Assembly (NCBI GenBank): GCA_964019695.1 | Contig: OZ026518.1 | Span: 76,129,912-76,193,911, forward strand | DNA length: 64,000 nt | Source: Loripinus fragilis | Taxonomy: Eukaryota; Mollusca; Bivalvia; Lucinida; Lucinidae | Reading direction: 5' to 3' | Shown: piece after piece, positions 32,270-44,533 of the stretch | Position numbering within the stretch: the stretch's first letter is position 1 | How the letters are laid out: every line of letters starts with the position of its first letter | Translations under genes and position numbers: made by a program | Notes under the pieces: model-generated | Database searches by the model: none | What the model was told of the DNA's origin: nothing | The model's input: only the letters and a program-made list of their open reading frames with translations

Positions 32270-33165
32270 AAAAAATAGAATACTTGGCTATAATTTCTGC
32301 TGTTTTGAAAATAATTTCACAGAAATGTTCCCCATGATGCCCTCTACCAAAATTGCACAAATGTTTCTACTCCACTGAACAGAAGGGCAGACAGAGCTCT
32401 AGATAAGAAATATCTTTAAACAGTATCTCCTACTGAATCATTGGTCCAAATTCAAAATAATATCACAGAAGTGTTCCTCATGATGCCCTCTACAAAATTG
32501 CACAAATAATTTCTTTAAACAGTATCTCCTACTGAATCATTGGTCCAAATTCAAAATAATATCACAGAAGTGTTCCTCATGATGCCCTCTACAAAATTGC
32601 ACAAATAATTTCGCTCCGCTGATCAAAGGGGCCGCCAGAGCTGTAGATAAGAAATATCTGTAAACGCCATTTTCTCCTGAACCACTGGTCCAAATTCAAA
32701 ATAATTTCACAGAAGTGTTCCTCATCCAAAACTGCACAAATGGTTCTGCTCCGCTGAACAAAGGGTCACCAGAGTTCTAGATAAGAAATGCCATTAAACG
32801 GTATCTCTTCCTGAATCACTTGTCCAAACTCAATATTATTTCACAGAAATGTTCCTCTTAATGCCCTCTATTACAATTGCACAAATGATTTGGCTGCGCT
32901 GAACAAAAAGGCCGCCAGAACTCTAGATAAGAAATACTTTAAATGACAACCCCTCCTGAACCACTGGTCCAAATTAAAAATAGTTCCCCATGATGCCCTC
33001 TACCATAACTGATCAGAATATTTAGCTCGGCTGAACAACATGGCCACCAGAGCTAAAGTAGAAATATCTTTAAATGATATCTCTTTAGCCACATGCCAAT
33101 ACATCATCTCCTCATGTGCCAGGATTCAGATGAGTGATCTTGGGCCCTAGGACCCTCTTGTTTTG
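32270..33165 (+). repeat. ~145-bp tandem repeat, about six rounds
   Basis: Each round reads TTCACAGAAGTGTTCCTCAT, GATGCCCTCTAC, AATTGCACAAAT, GCTCCGCTGAACAAA, GCCACCAGAGCTCTAGATAA, GAAATATCTTTAAA and CCTGAACCACTGGTCCAAAT. One ~98-bp stretch (32415-32512) is repeated without change at 32514-32611, a recent local duplication. The block ends in GATTCAGATGAGTGATCTTG GGCCC...CTCTTGTT, probably the repeat element's terminus. Confidence 0.88.
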
Positions 33166-33451
33166 TTGTGCCATTGCATATAAAAGCAAGAATGGTTACA
33201 ATTGTCTCAGGACCAGTAACATGCTATTTTGTCCTTATGGGAGCTATGCCTGGCGACAGGGCAAAAATGCAAACCCCAGTGCCATATTACTGATACTTTA
33301 TTATTCTTAGTATATAGCATTGATATTACTATAAAAAATTTGTTTCTATATGTGTCTCTTGGGTTTGGAGCATTTTCATAATTGTACGATTTTTTCAAGA
33401 ATCATTGTGGTGCCAGATGCTTTGGTTGTCTTTGGTTGAGCCCTTAGTGGT
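33166..33451. other. Intergenic, no gene seen
   Basis: AT-rich; nothing recognised. Confidence 0.4.
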
Positions 33452-33826
33452 TTAAAGCTGCATACTCTGTAACTATGAACATTTTTCGAAAAAAAATATT
33501 TTCTTTTTAAATCATTTGTAAAAGTAGAATTAAGCTATGTTTTCACAATTAAAATGTTCAGTATAGCTGAAAACTGCATGGAAAAGTGAATTATCTCATC
33601 AAATAGGTGTGTTTTTCTCTTGTTGGTAATTATTTGCATCCCTCCAATAATTCGAGACCGTTGAATTTTAACATAAATGCAGTTGTTTTGATAGTGATAC
33701 CTTGTTAAGATTTACGAAAATGGTAAAATGTTTACCTGAATTTGAGTATTTTTACTATGTTCTTGAAAAATAAAAACATTATTTTTAAAATTAGAAGATC
33801 AAAAGTTACAGACTATGCAGCTTTAA
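33452..33826. mobile_element. MITE with TTAA target site, copy 2
   Basis: TTAA AGCTGCATACTCTGTAACT at left and AGTTACAGACTATGCAGCT TTAA at right are near-perfect inverted ends. The interior matches 24143-24500 throughout (TATGAACATTTTTCGAAAAA, AACTGCATGGAAAAGTGAAT). This copy has better-preserved ends than copy 1. Confidence 0.9.
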
Positions 33827-34009
33827 CTTGACATTTTCTTTAGCTCTTATTAAATATATATGCGAGTCGAGCCCTTTTTTGTTACATCAAAGTGTGTTAA
33901 TTTTATTCGTTTGTTTCTCTATGATGATAAAATGCAATAATTAGGAAGCCTTCGTGCGAGCTAAACACTTTTTGAGTTTTAACAACAAAAGAATCTAGGG
34001 CGAAGATTT

Positions 34010-34618
34010 GGTACCAGTAAAATGCTTTTACGCCCACCCAGTGGCTTAGGTTGCTGTCCATTCTAAGGTGCGTGGTGGTTCTGTTGTTATTGGTTCATTG
34101 TTTATTATTGCTCCCATTGTTTGTAGGTTTTTGTTTGTTTGGTCCTAGTTTTGTTATTCAGTACTTTGTGTCCTTCTAGTTTTGCAATTATCTAAATGGG
34201 GAAGAGAGAGCTGATTATTTTACTTTAATTGTCTTCCGTATGTCTTGGGACTGTTAGTGTTCTGTGGCTCTTCCTCACATACTGCAGATCCACTCACGGT
34301 ACCGTGAGGGGAGCCACTGCAGAACATCAAGAGCCACAAGACATCAGGAAGACAACTAAAGCGAAACAGCCATCGTTGTTGTTGTTGTTGTTCGATATAA
34401 CTTCCGCCGAATCCGACGCACCTCTTGTAGAATAGTATCATCACGATGACTACAAAACCAGCAAGGACACCAAGCAACAGAACCCCCACAAACAATGGGA
34501 GCAACAATACACAATGAATCAACAACAACAGAACCACCGCCTTAGAACGGACAGCAGCCCAATCTCCAGGCCCTAGACCCCGTCGTTGAATTCTGCAACT
34601 GCATTTTACCAGTACGAA
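34010..34618. repeat. 0.6-kb foldback made of two inverted family A copies
   Basis: The left arm (34010-34292) reads TTGCTGTCCATTCTAAGG, TGGTTCTGTTGTTATTGG and TTGCTCCCATTGTTTGTAGG. The right arm (34309-34618) is its complement: CCACAAACAATGGGAGCAAC, CAACAACAACAGAACCACCG, CCTTAGAACGGACAGCAGCC. The centre is a perfect 16-bp palindrome CTCACGGTACCGTGAG (34293-34308). The right arm holds about 60 unmatched bases around 34370-34435. The 105-aa hydrophobic minus-strand ORF is a by-product. Confidence 0.85.
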
Positions 34619-34701
34619 CAGTTTTGTTTAAGTGTATTGGGATTTATCATTTACAGCACAGATGAAATCGCCTCCAACCAGGCATCGAGGTTATAAAACT
34701 T

Positions 34702-34769
34702 AGACTCAAAATAAAGCGCAATGATTGGCTGCTTGCAAGCAGCCAATCATTGCGCTTTATTTTGAGTCT
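34702..34769. repeat. Perfect 68-bp palindrome
   Basis: The two 34-base halves (34702-34735 and 34736-34769) are exact reverse complements with no spacer. The centre is GGCTGCTTG|CAAGCAGCC and the outer ends are AGACTC/GAGTCT. Palindromes of this length without a spacer can extrude as cruciforms and are usually unstable, so it is likely young. It lies ~380 bp before the macrosatellite starts. Confidence 0.97.
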
Positions 34770-35151
34770 GAGACTGTACTCAAGTGGTCAGCTGAACATG
34801 CATCTGCTTCTGCTATTAGCAATAGCCTCCTTCAACTTAGTGAAGATTATGCTTGTAGGGAGTTGCGCAATCACAAGGAACAATTTCTCTATCAAAGCAG
34901 ACACGTTTTTGCAGAAGGTAAATTAGGCCTATATGTTAAAGGCGTCTTCACCCACTGGCCCTACATGGTCGACACTCTGGCCTTGAAAACGCATGGTGAG
35001 TCCAGTTCCTGTATGTCTGGTGCCACGTGGTAGCTCCATCTTTCTTCTGACTGTCTTAATACAGCCATGTTCCAAGACACTATATCCTTGAGTACTGGCT
35101 AAACGTTGCAGGAAAACGACCCGATATGACTCAAACTGTTGATTATGACGT
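34770..35151. other. Left flank of the macrosatellite
   Basis: A 102-codon ORF (34725-35033) starts inside the palindrome and has no recognised domain. It contains GCAGAAGGTAAATT, which looks like a splice donor, so a decayed exon is possible. 35106-35145 carries the SINE-tail words ACGACCCGATATGACTCAAA and CTGTTGATTATGACG. Confidence 0.4.
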
Positions 35152-35262
35152 AGGCCCTATCACACGTGCCTCTCATGAGCTTTTGTACAGACTTACCAGG
35201 CATAAATGTAATATTGTTGGGCTAGCTCACGAGATTTCAGCACATATCATATAGCCCAGCAA

Positions 35263-35312
35263 TGAAGGCTCAGGCGAGCCTGCGCAAATGCGCATTCTCG
35301 CCATAGCCTTCA
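35263..35312. repeat. 50-nt hairpin near each unit start
   Basis: TGAAGGCT / AGCCTTCA, GGCGAG / CTCGCC and GCGC(AAAT)GCGC pair in nested order. The same hairpin recurs near the start of units 2, 3, 5 and 7. It is half deleted in unit 4 (near 48285) and cut at the apex in unit 6 (57563). It resembles the inner hairpin of the 239-bp MITEs (GCTCAGACCAGCCTGCGCAT...), so it may be a MITE relic. Confidence 0.85.
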
Positions 35313-36387
35313 CAGTTCGCATACACAAAGTATGAATGTAGAGAAACACCCAGATCAACCTATATTCCCACTCGATACGCAGCATGGACGTTTACAGGCG
35401 GCTTTTGAGCATATGCGATAAGCATCAAAATCTCATTTTCTAGCCCAAGATACCACAGAGTGGGTGATCTTGCATCATCAGGCGTTCGTACAGTTACGGA
35501 ATTCAACTTGAGTCAGACCAGCGTCCGTCGTTGTCATGGTAGTTGACAAAATAGTCCACACAAAGATGATTTTGCTTTCATCAGCATAACAAACATACAC
35601 CAATGCTTAGTCACGGGCAAGTTTAAAGTCCAAAAGAGCACCCATTCACTAAATATAGGACACAGATACTGCGATTTACATTTTTAAAAAGGTACTATTT
35701 TCGTGGGCTACCAAACTGGATGTTTTGTTTTGGGAAAATGATAGAAACACAAGCACAGCTTTACAAAAACATGCATAACAAACATCACATACCATTCTAT
35801 GGCGTCAAGAGAAGAAAATGACAGAAACACACAGACAGATAAAGACATCCACATAAAGCAAGAACCAATCAAGAAAGGCAACAACCTGTTGTTACTTTCT
35901 TCAAGAGGGGACGGGGAGTGGCGAGTGGCTGCCAAACTATTGATGCACAGCTAGTTATGGCCTAGGCTACCCCATATGTTCGGTAGGAGGATAAGAAGTT
36001 GCCGCTGAAAATGCAGTGTGATAATAACTATGGTCATAGTGAAGAGCCTTGGTGAACGCTACAGTATCTTTGATAGTCTGTGCAGACTGATCTGCGTGTT
36101 TGTTCTTTGCTATTGATAGGTATAGTATTTAAACTTGTACATGAAATATTTTATTAGTCTACTTACTAGGCTCTGAGACTAGACATGCTGGATTAAGCTT
36201 TATGTTGTTGTAAACCACAATGGCTCGTTTTCTCGTGGTGAGACTCATATCTACTTAGTATTTCTTAGACATAAATGAATAACGACCATTATGTTTGGTG
36301 CTTACTTTCATCTACCACCATACTTTTCACGTGTGATCAATGAAGGTTCGAAAAAGACTCTGCAGAAGTGCACTCTCATTCAGAAAG

Positions 36388-38050
36388 CTGCGTATCGCCC
36401 ATGACCTATGTGCTTTCTCATGCGATTTTACATGGTAAATGGTGCTGTCTACGTTAAAACGATCAAGGTATACATCTGAGAATTCATGTCAGAGCCTTTA
36501 CAGAACGTATCGATTAACTAAATAACATTTTAAACGAGGATACAAAAACTTTCAAGTGAGGCTATAAGTCTAGTGTTTGTTGTATTATAACCTACGCACT
36601 TTCTCGCCCATGAGCTTTAATTTTTTTACATTTAAGCTGAAATCGCATGTGTCGCCCATGAGCTTTGAACTCTCTTGTGTTAATTGTTCTAATTGCATTT
36701 ATCGACCATGGGCTCTGATTTCTTGTGAAAATTTAGTTCTTATCATATGTGTCGCCCATGAGCTACAAACTTTCTCGTGCTGATTTAGTTCTAATCGCAT
36801 GTGTTGCCCATGAGCTATGAACTTTCTGGGTGATTTAAGTCACTGCATGTGTCGCCCATGAGCTTTGACCTTTCTTGTACAATAGTAGTTCTACTCGCAT
36901 GTGTCGCCCATGGGCTATGGACTTCTCACGAGAATTAAGGTCTACACGCTTGTGTCGCTCATGAAATATGAACCTTTGTGCGATATTAGTTCATAATCAC
37001 ATGCATCGCCCATGAGCTATGAACTTTCTTGGGATATTTTAGTTCTTAGTTCTAATCACATGGGTTGCCCACGAGCTAATAACTTCCTCATGTGATTTTA
37101 GTTCTAATCTCATGTGTCGCCCATGAGCTTTGACATTTCTTTTGAGATTTTAGTTCTAATCGCATGTGTCGCCCTGGGGCTAATCTTCTCTTGAGAATTT
37201 AGTTCTAATCACACGTGTTGCCTTGCCAGGGGGCATGAAATTTCCCGCAAATATAGTTCTAATCCTGTGTATCGCTCATAAGCTATGAACTTTTGTGTTA
37301 TTTTAGTTATATCCCACGTATCACCCACGAGTTATGGACTTTCTCGTGAGATTTTAGTTCTGATCGCATGTGTTGCCCATGCGCTATCTATGAAATTTGT
37401 TGTGAGATTTTAGTTCAAATTGCATGTGTCGCCCACAGGCATTGAGCTTTCTCACGAGATTTCTTTTTCAAATTACACGCTGAGTCCATGAGCATTGAAC
37501 TTTCTTTTTGAGCTTCTAGTTCTTAGTTCTAGTCGCAGTTGTAGCCCATGAGCTAAGAACTTTCATTTGAGGTTTTTGTTCTTTTTACATGCTGATGTGT
37601 ATTCAATAAACTATGGGTTTTCTAGTGAGAGTTTAGTTTTAATTGCATGGGTCGTCTTTGAGATTTGTGTGTTTCTTGTGAGATTTTAGTTCTAGTCGCA
37701 GGCTCATGGGTATGAAGTCGTAAGGTTGTAGTTCTACATGAAATTGCAAGACTTAGTGTAAATCATGCGCTATGAGCTTTTTGCGTGAGATTTTAGTTCA
37801 AATGCATGTGTTGCCCATGAGCTCTAAGAATTTTCTGATAAAATTTTAGTTTTAAACGCATGTACAGCATATGTGCAAGGGCTTTCTTGCGAGAATTTAG
37901 TTCTAGTTGCGTGCGTAGTCTTTGAGCTATGAGATTTCGCATGAGATTTTAGTTGTATCGCATGTTTCGCCAACGAGTTATAAGCTCTTTTGTGAGATTT
38001 AAGTTCTAATTGCATGTGTCAACCATGAGGTATGAGCTTAAACGTGAGAA
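36388..38050 (+). repeat. ~51-bp minisatellite inside unit 1
   Basis: The main array is 36595-38050, with one isolated monomer at 36388-36440. Monomer pattern: GCATGTGTCGCCCATGAGC, TATGAACTTTCTTGTGAGAT, TTTAGTTCTAATC. Starts at 36649, 36699, 36750, 36801, 36849, 36901, 36953 and 37004 give a 48-52 bp period. About 28 diverged copies. Monomers differ from each other much more than the same monomer differs between units. Confidence 0.93.
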
Positions 38051-40137
38051 TTTAGGTGATAGGCCTATCACACGTGCCTCGCATGAGCTTTTGCACAGAC
38101 TTACCAGGCACAAATGTAATATTGTTGGGCAAGCTCACGAGATTTCAGCACATATCATATAGCCCAGCAATGAAGGCTCAGGCGAGCCTGCGCAAATGCG
38201 CATTCTCGCCATAGCCTTCACAGTTCGCATACACAAAGTATGAATGTAGAGAAACACCCAGATCAACCTATATTCCCACTCGATACGCAGCATGGACGTT
38301 TACAGGCGGCTTTTGAGCATATGCGATAAGCATCAAAATCTCATTTTCTAGCCCAAGATACCACAGAGTGGGTGATCTTGCATCATCAGGCGTTCGTACA
38401 GTTACGGAATTCAACTTGAGTCAGACCAGCGTCCGTCGTTTACATGGTAGTTGACAAAATAGTCCACACAAAGATGATTTTGCTTTCATCAGCATAACAA
38501 ACATACACCAATGCTTAGTCACGGGCAAGTTTAAAGTCCAAAAGAGCACCCATTCACTAAATATAGGACACAGATACTGCGATTTACATTTTTAAAAAGG
38601 TACTATTTTCGTGGGCTACCAAACTGGATGTTTTGTTTTGGGAAAATGATAGAAACACAAGCACAGCTTTACAAAAACATGCATAACAAACATCACATAA
38701 CATTCTATGGCGTCAAGAGAAGAAAATGACAGAAACACACAGACAGATAAAGACATCCACATAAAGCAAGAACCAATCAAGAAAGGCAACAACCTGTTGT
38801 TACTTTCTTCAAGAGGGGACGGGGAGTGGCGAGTGGCTGCCAAACTATTGATGCACAGCTAGTTATGGCCTAGGCTACCCCATATGTTCGGTAGGAGGAT
38901 AAGAAGTTGCCGCTGAAAATGCATTGTGATAATAACTATGGTCATAGTGAAGAGCCTTGGTAAACGCTACAGTATCTTTGATAAACTCTTTATATTCTAA
39001 TGGAACACTAAGTGTGGAGCTGTCTTGTTTGTACTTTAAGTGGTTGCTGGTCAAAGTTTCTATAAAATATGTATTTCTCTCCTCGAAGATTGTTTTCATC
39101 ATTCCAAACAGTGCAGACCCTGGTGAAATATCGCATTATGTGCCATTTCATCAAGGCCTTTACTGTTTGTTAAAGTACCTTTTATAGAACGAACTTATGG
39201 TATACAACCACATGAACTATTCAAAAAGCAAAACATTTGCAATTTGCAAAGGATTCCTCTTTTGTGCATTCGATGCAAGTTTAACAAATGTATAGAACTA
39301 TCAATGGCATTGCACAAAGTGTATTGTTTTAGATAAAAAGTCAGCTCATCCTTGAAAGTATTGGCTAAGTGCATATAGGTTTCTCCCATACTGCTTAGTG
39401 AAGTCTTCCATAGAAATTCAAAAATGTATCTTTGGCCTTGCTGCAATACACCAGTACTGACTGACTCAGTTTCACAAAGCTTTTCTGAATTCGTAATTTT
39501 GGGATTGTGCAATTTTAGTTGATTTTGTAGTTGAATAAAGTGTTTTGCACAATTCCATAGAAAAGGTTACCTAAGCTACTCATCTACCCCTGAATACCAG
39601 TACTGATTACCAGTACTGATTACCAGTACTGACTGGCAGGTTTTACCCCTTAACTAGGTCCCAACCTTAAACCCCCACCCATAGCAATGGCCCAAAAAAA
39701 CCTGGGAGCCCATATGGAGAAATTAAAAAAAAAAAGAAAAAAAAAAAAAAAAAGGGAGCTAACTTTGCGAATCCTCCCTAGGAGGAATCCGCTTGTTGAC
39801 GAGCCAGCTTGAAAACATGGTTCGTGGTGCATAACACCTAGAGGAAACAAACTTAAAATGATCAGCTTTAGCAAGGTTATGTATAAAACATATATTAAAC
39901 ATGCATGGTTTTTGTTTATTGAGAAAATATCCATATAGTTTCCAGAGACGATTGCATTGTTTATTTGTAGATATATATTTTACACAGAATGAAACTTACA
40001 CATTGTGATAATGCCACTTGGCTAATTGACCAAATAAAACTGTTTTTGCTAAATGATGTTATTTTCTATATCATGAAAAGTAATGTCCCTTGAACACCAA
40101 TCTGCGACTAAAAGTAATGCTAATCCTATAGATTAAT

Positions 40138-40220
40138 GAGCCGAATAGTCGAGTGGTCTAAATGGTTTTCACCAGAGCATCTATAGGACATTTACCTGTG
40201 GGTTCGAAACCTGCAAGCTC
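40138..40220 (+). repeat. tRNA-like segment, unit 2
   Basis: ATAGTCGAGTGGTCTAAATG fits a Pol III A box and D-arm of the Ser/Leu type. GTGGGTTCGAAACCTGC holds a perfect B box (GGTTCGAAACC) in a paired T-stem. GAGC and GCTC can pair at the ends. The middle does not fold into a clean anticodon arm, so it is a tRNA relic or SINE head rather than a tRNA gene. Confidence 0.65.
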
Positions 40221-40934
40221 CTGATTTATAAAACAAATATTTTTATTCTTATTTACTTAAGATTTTTTTTGCATAATCTGATGATTTTTGAACGTTTGGA
40301 CAGATGATTAATCAATTAATATCTTCAATTACAATATCCTTATTGCATATTGACATCTTCACAAGAAAGCCTGATTTTGTTGTATGTCGGTAACAAAGCC
40401 GCAGACCAGCATGCCCATCTGTGCAGACTGATCTGCGTGTTTGTTCTTTGCTATTGATAGGTATAGTATTTAAACTTGTACATGAAATATTTTATTAGTC
40501 TACTTACTAGGCTCTGAGACTAGACATGCTGGATTAAGCTTTATGTTTTTGTAAACCACAATGGCTCGTTTTCTCGTGGTGAGACTCATATCTACTTAGT
40601 ATTTCTTAGACATAAATGAATAACGACCATTATGTTTGGTGCTTACTTTCATCTACCGCCATACTTTTCACGTGTGATCAATGAAGGTTCGAAAAAGACT
40701 CTGCATAAGTGCACTCTCATTCAGAAAGCTGCGTATCGCCCATGACCTATGTGCTTTCTCATGCGATTTTACATGGTAAATGGTGCTGTCTACGTTAAAA
40801 CGATCAAGGTATACATCTGAGAATTCATGTCAGAGCCTTTACAGAACGTATCGATTAACTAAATAATATTTTAAACGAGGATACAAAAACTTTCAAGTGA
40901 GGCTATAACTCTAGTGTTTGTTGTATTATAACCT

Positions 40935-42395
40935 ACGCACTTTCTCGCCCATGAGCTTTAATTTTTTGTGATTTAAGCTGAAATCGCATGTGTCGCCCAT
41001 GAGCTTTGAACTCTCTTGTGTTAATTGTTCTAATTGCATTTATCGACCATGGGCTCTGATTTCTTGTGAAAATTTAGTTCTTATCATATGTGTCGCCCAT
41101 GAGCTACAAACTTTCTCGCGCTGATTTAGTTCTAATCGCATGTGTTGCCCATGAGCTATGAACTTTCTGGGTGATTTAAGTCACTGCATGTGTCGCCCAT
41201 GAGCTTTGACCTTTCTTGTACAATAGTAGTTCTACTCGCATGTGTCGCCCATGGGCTATGGACTTCTCACGAGAATTAAGGTCTACACGCTTGTGTCGCT
41301 CATGAACTATGAACCTTTGTGCGATATTAGTTCATAATCACATGCATCGCCAATGAGCTATGAACTTTCTTGGGATATTTTAGTTCTTAGTTCTAATCAC
41401 ATGGGTTGCCCACGAGCTAATAACTTCCTCATGTGATTTTAGTTCTAATCTCATGTGTCGCCCATGAGCTTTGACATTTCTTTTGAGATTTTAGTTCTAA
41501 TCGCATGTGTCGCCCTGGGGCTAATCTTCTCTTGAGAATTTAGTTCTAATCACACGTGTTGCCTTGCCAGGGGGCATGAAATTTCCGCAAATTTAGTTCT
41601 ACTTGTGTGTATCGCTCATAAGCTATGAACTTTTGTGTTATTTTAGTTATATCCCACGTATCACCCACGAGTTATGGACTTTCTCGTGAGATTTTAGTTC
41701 TGATCGCATGTGTTGCCCATGCGCTATCTATGAAATTTGTTGTGAGATTTTAGTTCAAATTGCATGTGTCGCCCACAGGCATTGAGCTTTCTCACGAGAT
41801 TTCTTTTTCAAATTACACGCTGAGTCCATGAGCATTGAACTTTCTTTTTGAGCTTCTAGTTCTTAGTTCTAGTCGCAGTTGTAGCCCATGAGCTAAAAAC
41901 TTTCATTTGAGGTTTTTGTTCTTTTTACATGCTGATGTGTATTCAATAAACTATGGGTTTTCTAGTGAGAGTTTAGTTTTAATTGCATGGGTCGTCTTTG
42001 AGATTTGTGTGTTTCTTGTGAGATTTTAGTTCTAGTCGCAGGCTCATGGGTATGAAGTCGTAAGGTTGTAGTTCTACATGAAATTGCAAGACTTAGTGTA
42101 AATCATGCGCTATGAGCTTTTTGCGTGAGATTTTAGTTCAAATGCATGTGTTGCCCATGAGCTCTAAGATTTTTCTGATAAAATTTTAGTTTTAAACGCA
42201 TGTACAGCATATGTGCAAGGGCTTTCTTGCGAGAATTTAGTTCTAGTTGCATGCGTAGTCTTTGAGCTATGAGATTTCGCAAGAGATTTTAGTTGTATCG
42301 CATGTGTCGCCAACGAGTTATAAGCTCTTTTGTGAGATTTAAGTTCTAATTGCATGTGTCAACCATGAGATATGAGCTTAAACGTGAGAATTTAG
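40935..42395 (+). repeat. ~51-bp minisatellite inside unit 2
   Basis: Same monomer order as in unit 1, with a few substitutions (for example CCGCAAATTTAGTTCTACTT near 41585 where unit 1 has CCGCAAATATAGTTCTAATC). The 63-aa minus-strand ORF here is a repeat by-product. Confidence 0.93.
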
Positions 42396-44427
42396 GTGAT
42401 AGGCCTATCACACGTGCCTCGCATGAGCTTTTGCACAGACTTACCAGGCACAAATGTAATATTGTTGGGCAAGCTCACGAGATTTCAGCACATATCATAT
42501 AGCCCAGCAATGAAGGCTCAGGCGAGCCTGCGCAAATGCGCATTCTCGCCATAGCCTTCACAGTTCGCATACACAAAGTATGAATGTAGAGAAACACCCA
42601 GATCAACCTATATTCCCACTCGATACGCAGCATGGACGTTTACAGGCGGCTTTTGAGCATATGCGATAAGCATCAAAATCTCATTTTCTAGCCCAAGATA
42701 CCACAGAGTGGGTGATCTTGCATCATCAGGCGTTCGTACAGTTACGGAATTCAACTTGAGTCAGACCAGCGTCCGTCGTTGTCATGGTAGTTGACAAAAT
42801 AGTCCACACAAAGATGATTTTGCTTTCATCAGCATAACAAACATACACCAATGCTTAGTCACGGGCAAGTTTAAAGTCCAAAAGAGCACCCATTCACTAA
42901 ATATAGGACACATATACTGCGATTTACATTTTTAAAAAGGTACTATTTTCGTGGGCTACCAAACTGGATGTTTTGTTTTGGGAAAATGATAGAAACACAA
43001 GCACAGCTTTACAAAAACATGCATAACAAACATCACATACCATTCTATGGCGTCAAGAGAAGAAAATGACAGAAACACACAGACAGATAAAGACATCCAC
43101 ATAAAGCAAGAACCAATCAAGAAAGGCAACAACCTGTTGTTACTTTTTTCAAGAGGGGATGGGGAATGGCTGCCAAACTATTGATGCACAGCTAGTTAGG
43201 GCCTAGGCTACCCCATATGTTCGGTAGGAGGATAAGAAGTTGCCGCTGAAAATGCAGTGTGATAATAACTATGGTCATAGTGAAGAGCCTTGGTGAACGC
43301 TACAGTATCTTTGATAAACTCTTTATATTCTAATGGAACACTAAGTGTGGAACTGTCTTGTTTGTACTTTAAGTGGTTGCTGGTCAAAGTTTCTATAAAA
43401 TATGTATTTCTCTCCTCGAAGATTGTTTTCATCATTCCAAACAGTGCAGACCCTGGTGAAATATCGCATTATGTGCCATTTCATCAAGGCCTTTACTGTT
43501 TGTTAAAGTACCTTTTATAGAACGAACTTATGGTATACAACCACATGAACTGTTCAAAAAGCAAAACATTTGCAATTTGCAAAGGATTCCTCTTTTGTGC
43601 ATTCGATGCGAGTTTAACAATGGTATAGAACTATCAATGGCATTGCACAAAGTGTATTGTTTTAGATAAAAAGTCAGCTCATCCTTGAAAGTATTGGCTA
43701 AGTGCATATAGGTTTCTCCCATACTGCTTAGTGAAGTCTTCCATAGAAATTCAAAAATGTATCTTTGGCCTTGCTGCAATACACCAGTACTGACTGACTC
43801 AGTTTCACAAAGCTTTTCTGAATTCGTAACTTTGGGATTGTGCAATTTTAGTTGATTTTGTAGTTGAATAAAGTGTTTTGCACGATTCCATAGAAAAGGT
43901 AACCTAAGCTACTCATCTACCCCTGAATACCAGTACTGATTACCAGTACTGATTACCAGTACTGACTGGCAGGTTTTACCCCTTAACTAGGTCCCAACCT
44001 TAAACCCCCACCCATAGCAATGGCCAAAAAAAACCTGGGAGCCCATATGGGGAAGTTAAAAAAAAGAAAAATAAAAAAAGAAAAAGGGAGCTAACTTTGC
44101 GAATCCTCCCTAGGAGGAATCCGCTTGTTGACGAGCCAGCTTGAAAACATGGCTCGTGGTGCATAACACCTAGAGGAAACAAACTTAAAATGATCAACTT
44201 TTTGTTTATTGAGAAAATATCCATATAGTTTCCAGAGACGATTGCATTGTTTATTTGTAGATATATATTTTACACAGAATGAAACTTACACATTGTGATA
44301 ATGCCACTTGGCTAATTGACCAAATAATACTGTTTTTGCTAAATGATGTTATTTTCTATATCATGAAAAGTAATGTCCCTTGAACACCAATCTGCGAATT
44401 AAAGTAATGTTAATCCTATAGATTAAT

Positions 44428-44510
44428 GAGCCCAATAGTCGAGTGGTCTAAATGGTTTTCACCAGAGCATCTATAGGACATTTACCTGTGGGTTCGAAAC
44501 CTGCAAGCTC
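44428..44510 (+). repeat. tRNA-like segment, unit 3
   Basis: Same 83-nt segment as in unit 2 with an intact A and B box. The unit 3 insertion begins 24 bases downstream. Confidence 0.65.
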
Positions 44511-44533
44511 CTGATTTATAAAACAAATATTTT

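Larger units (their letters stand above)
35152..38060 (+). repeat. Macrosatellite unit 1 (internal deletion)
   Basis: The first unit of the array, starting AGGCCCTATCACACGTGCCT. It follows unit 2 closely but lacks ~1.43 kb (equivalent to 38982-40417). The break is at ~36078, where CAGTATCTTTGATA joins GTCTGTGCAGACTGATCTGC. It therefore lacks the A-rich tract, the 13-bp tandem and the tRNA-like segment. The minus-strand ORF at 35708-35935 is shared with other units simply because the units are near identical. Confidence 0.95.
38061..42400 (+). repeat. Macrosatellite unit 2 (reference, 4340 bp)
   Basis: Order of parts: start AGGCCTATCACACGTGCC; 50-nt hairpin near 38172-38221; ~1.3 kb of unique-looking sequence with three small minus-strand ORFs; TACCAGTACTGAT x3 at 39595-39635; A-rich tract at 39723-39754; tRNA-like segment at 40138-40220; minisatellite at 40935-42395. 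Next-unit spacing is 4340 bp. The 105-aa minus-strand ORF (39195-39512) and 75-aa ORF (38875-39102) have no recognised domain. They are kept in all units that retain the region, but this follows from recent duplication. Confidence 0.95.

Noticed and set aside
34220..34537. Hydrophobic 105-aa minus-strand ORF, membrane-protein-like, with similar ORFs at 7173-7433 and 29904-30116
   Set aside because: All lie in copies of dispersed repeat family A, which is rich in T on the minus strand; hydrophobicity is a composition effect. Frames are not conserved between copies.
34725..35033. 102-aa ORF starting in the 68-bp palindrome
   Set aside because: The first codons derive from the palindrome. No domain was recognised and no second copy is available to test conservation.
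36388..38050. Direct repeats with palindromic core, CRISPR-like at first glance
   Set aside because: Repeats are contiguous ~51-bp diverged monomers without unique spacers, in animal DNA with LINEs and SINEs and without cas genes. It is a minisatellite.
40138..40220. Functional tRNA gene in each macrosatellite unit
   Set aside because: A and B boxes are present but the anticodon arm and acceptor stem do not fold properly; kept as a tRNA-like relic or SINE head only.
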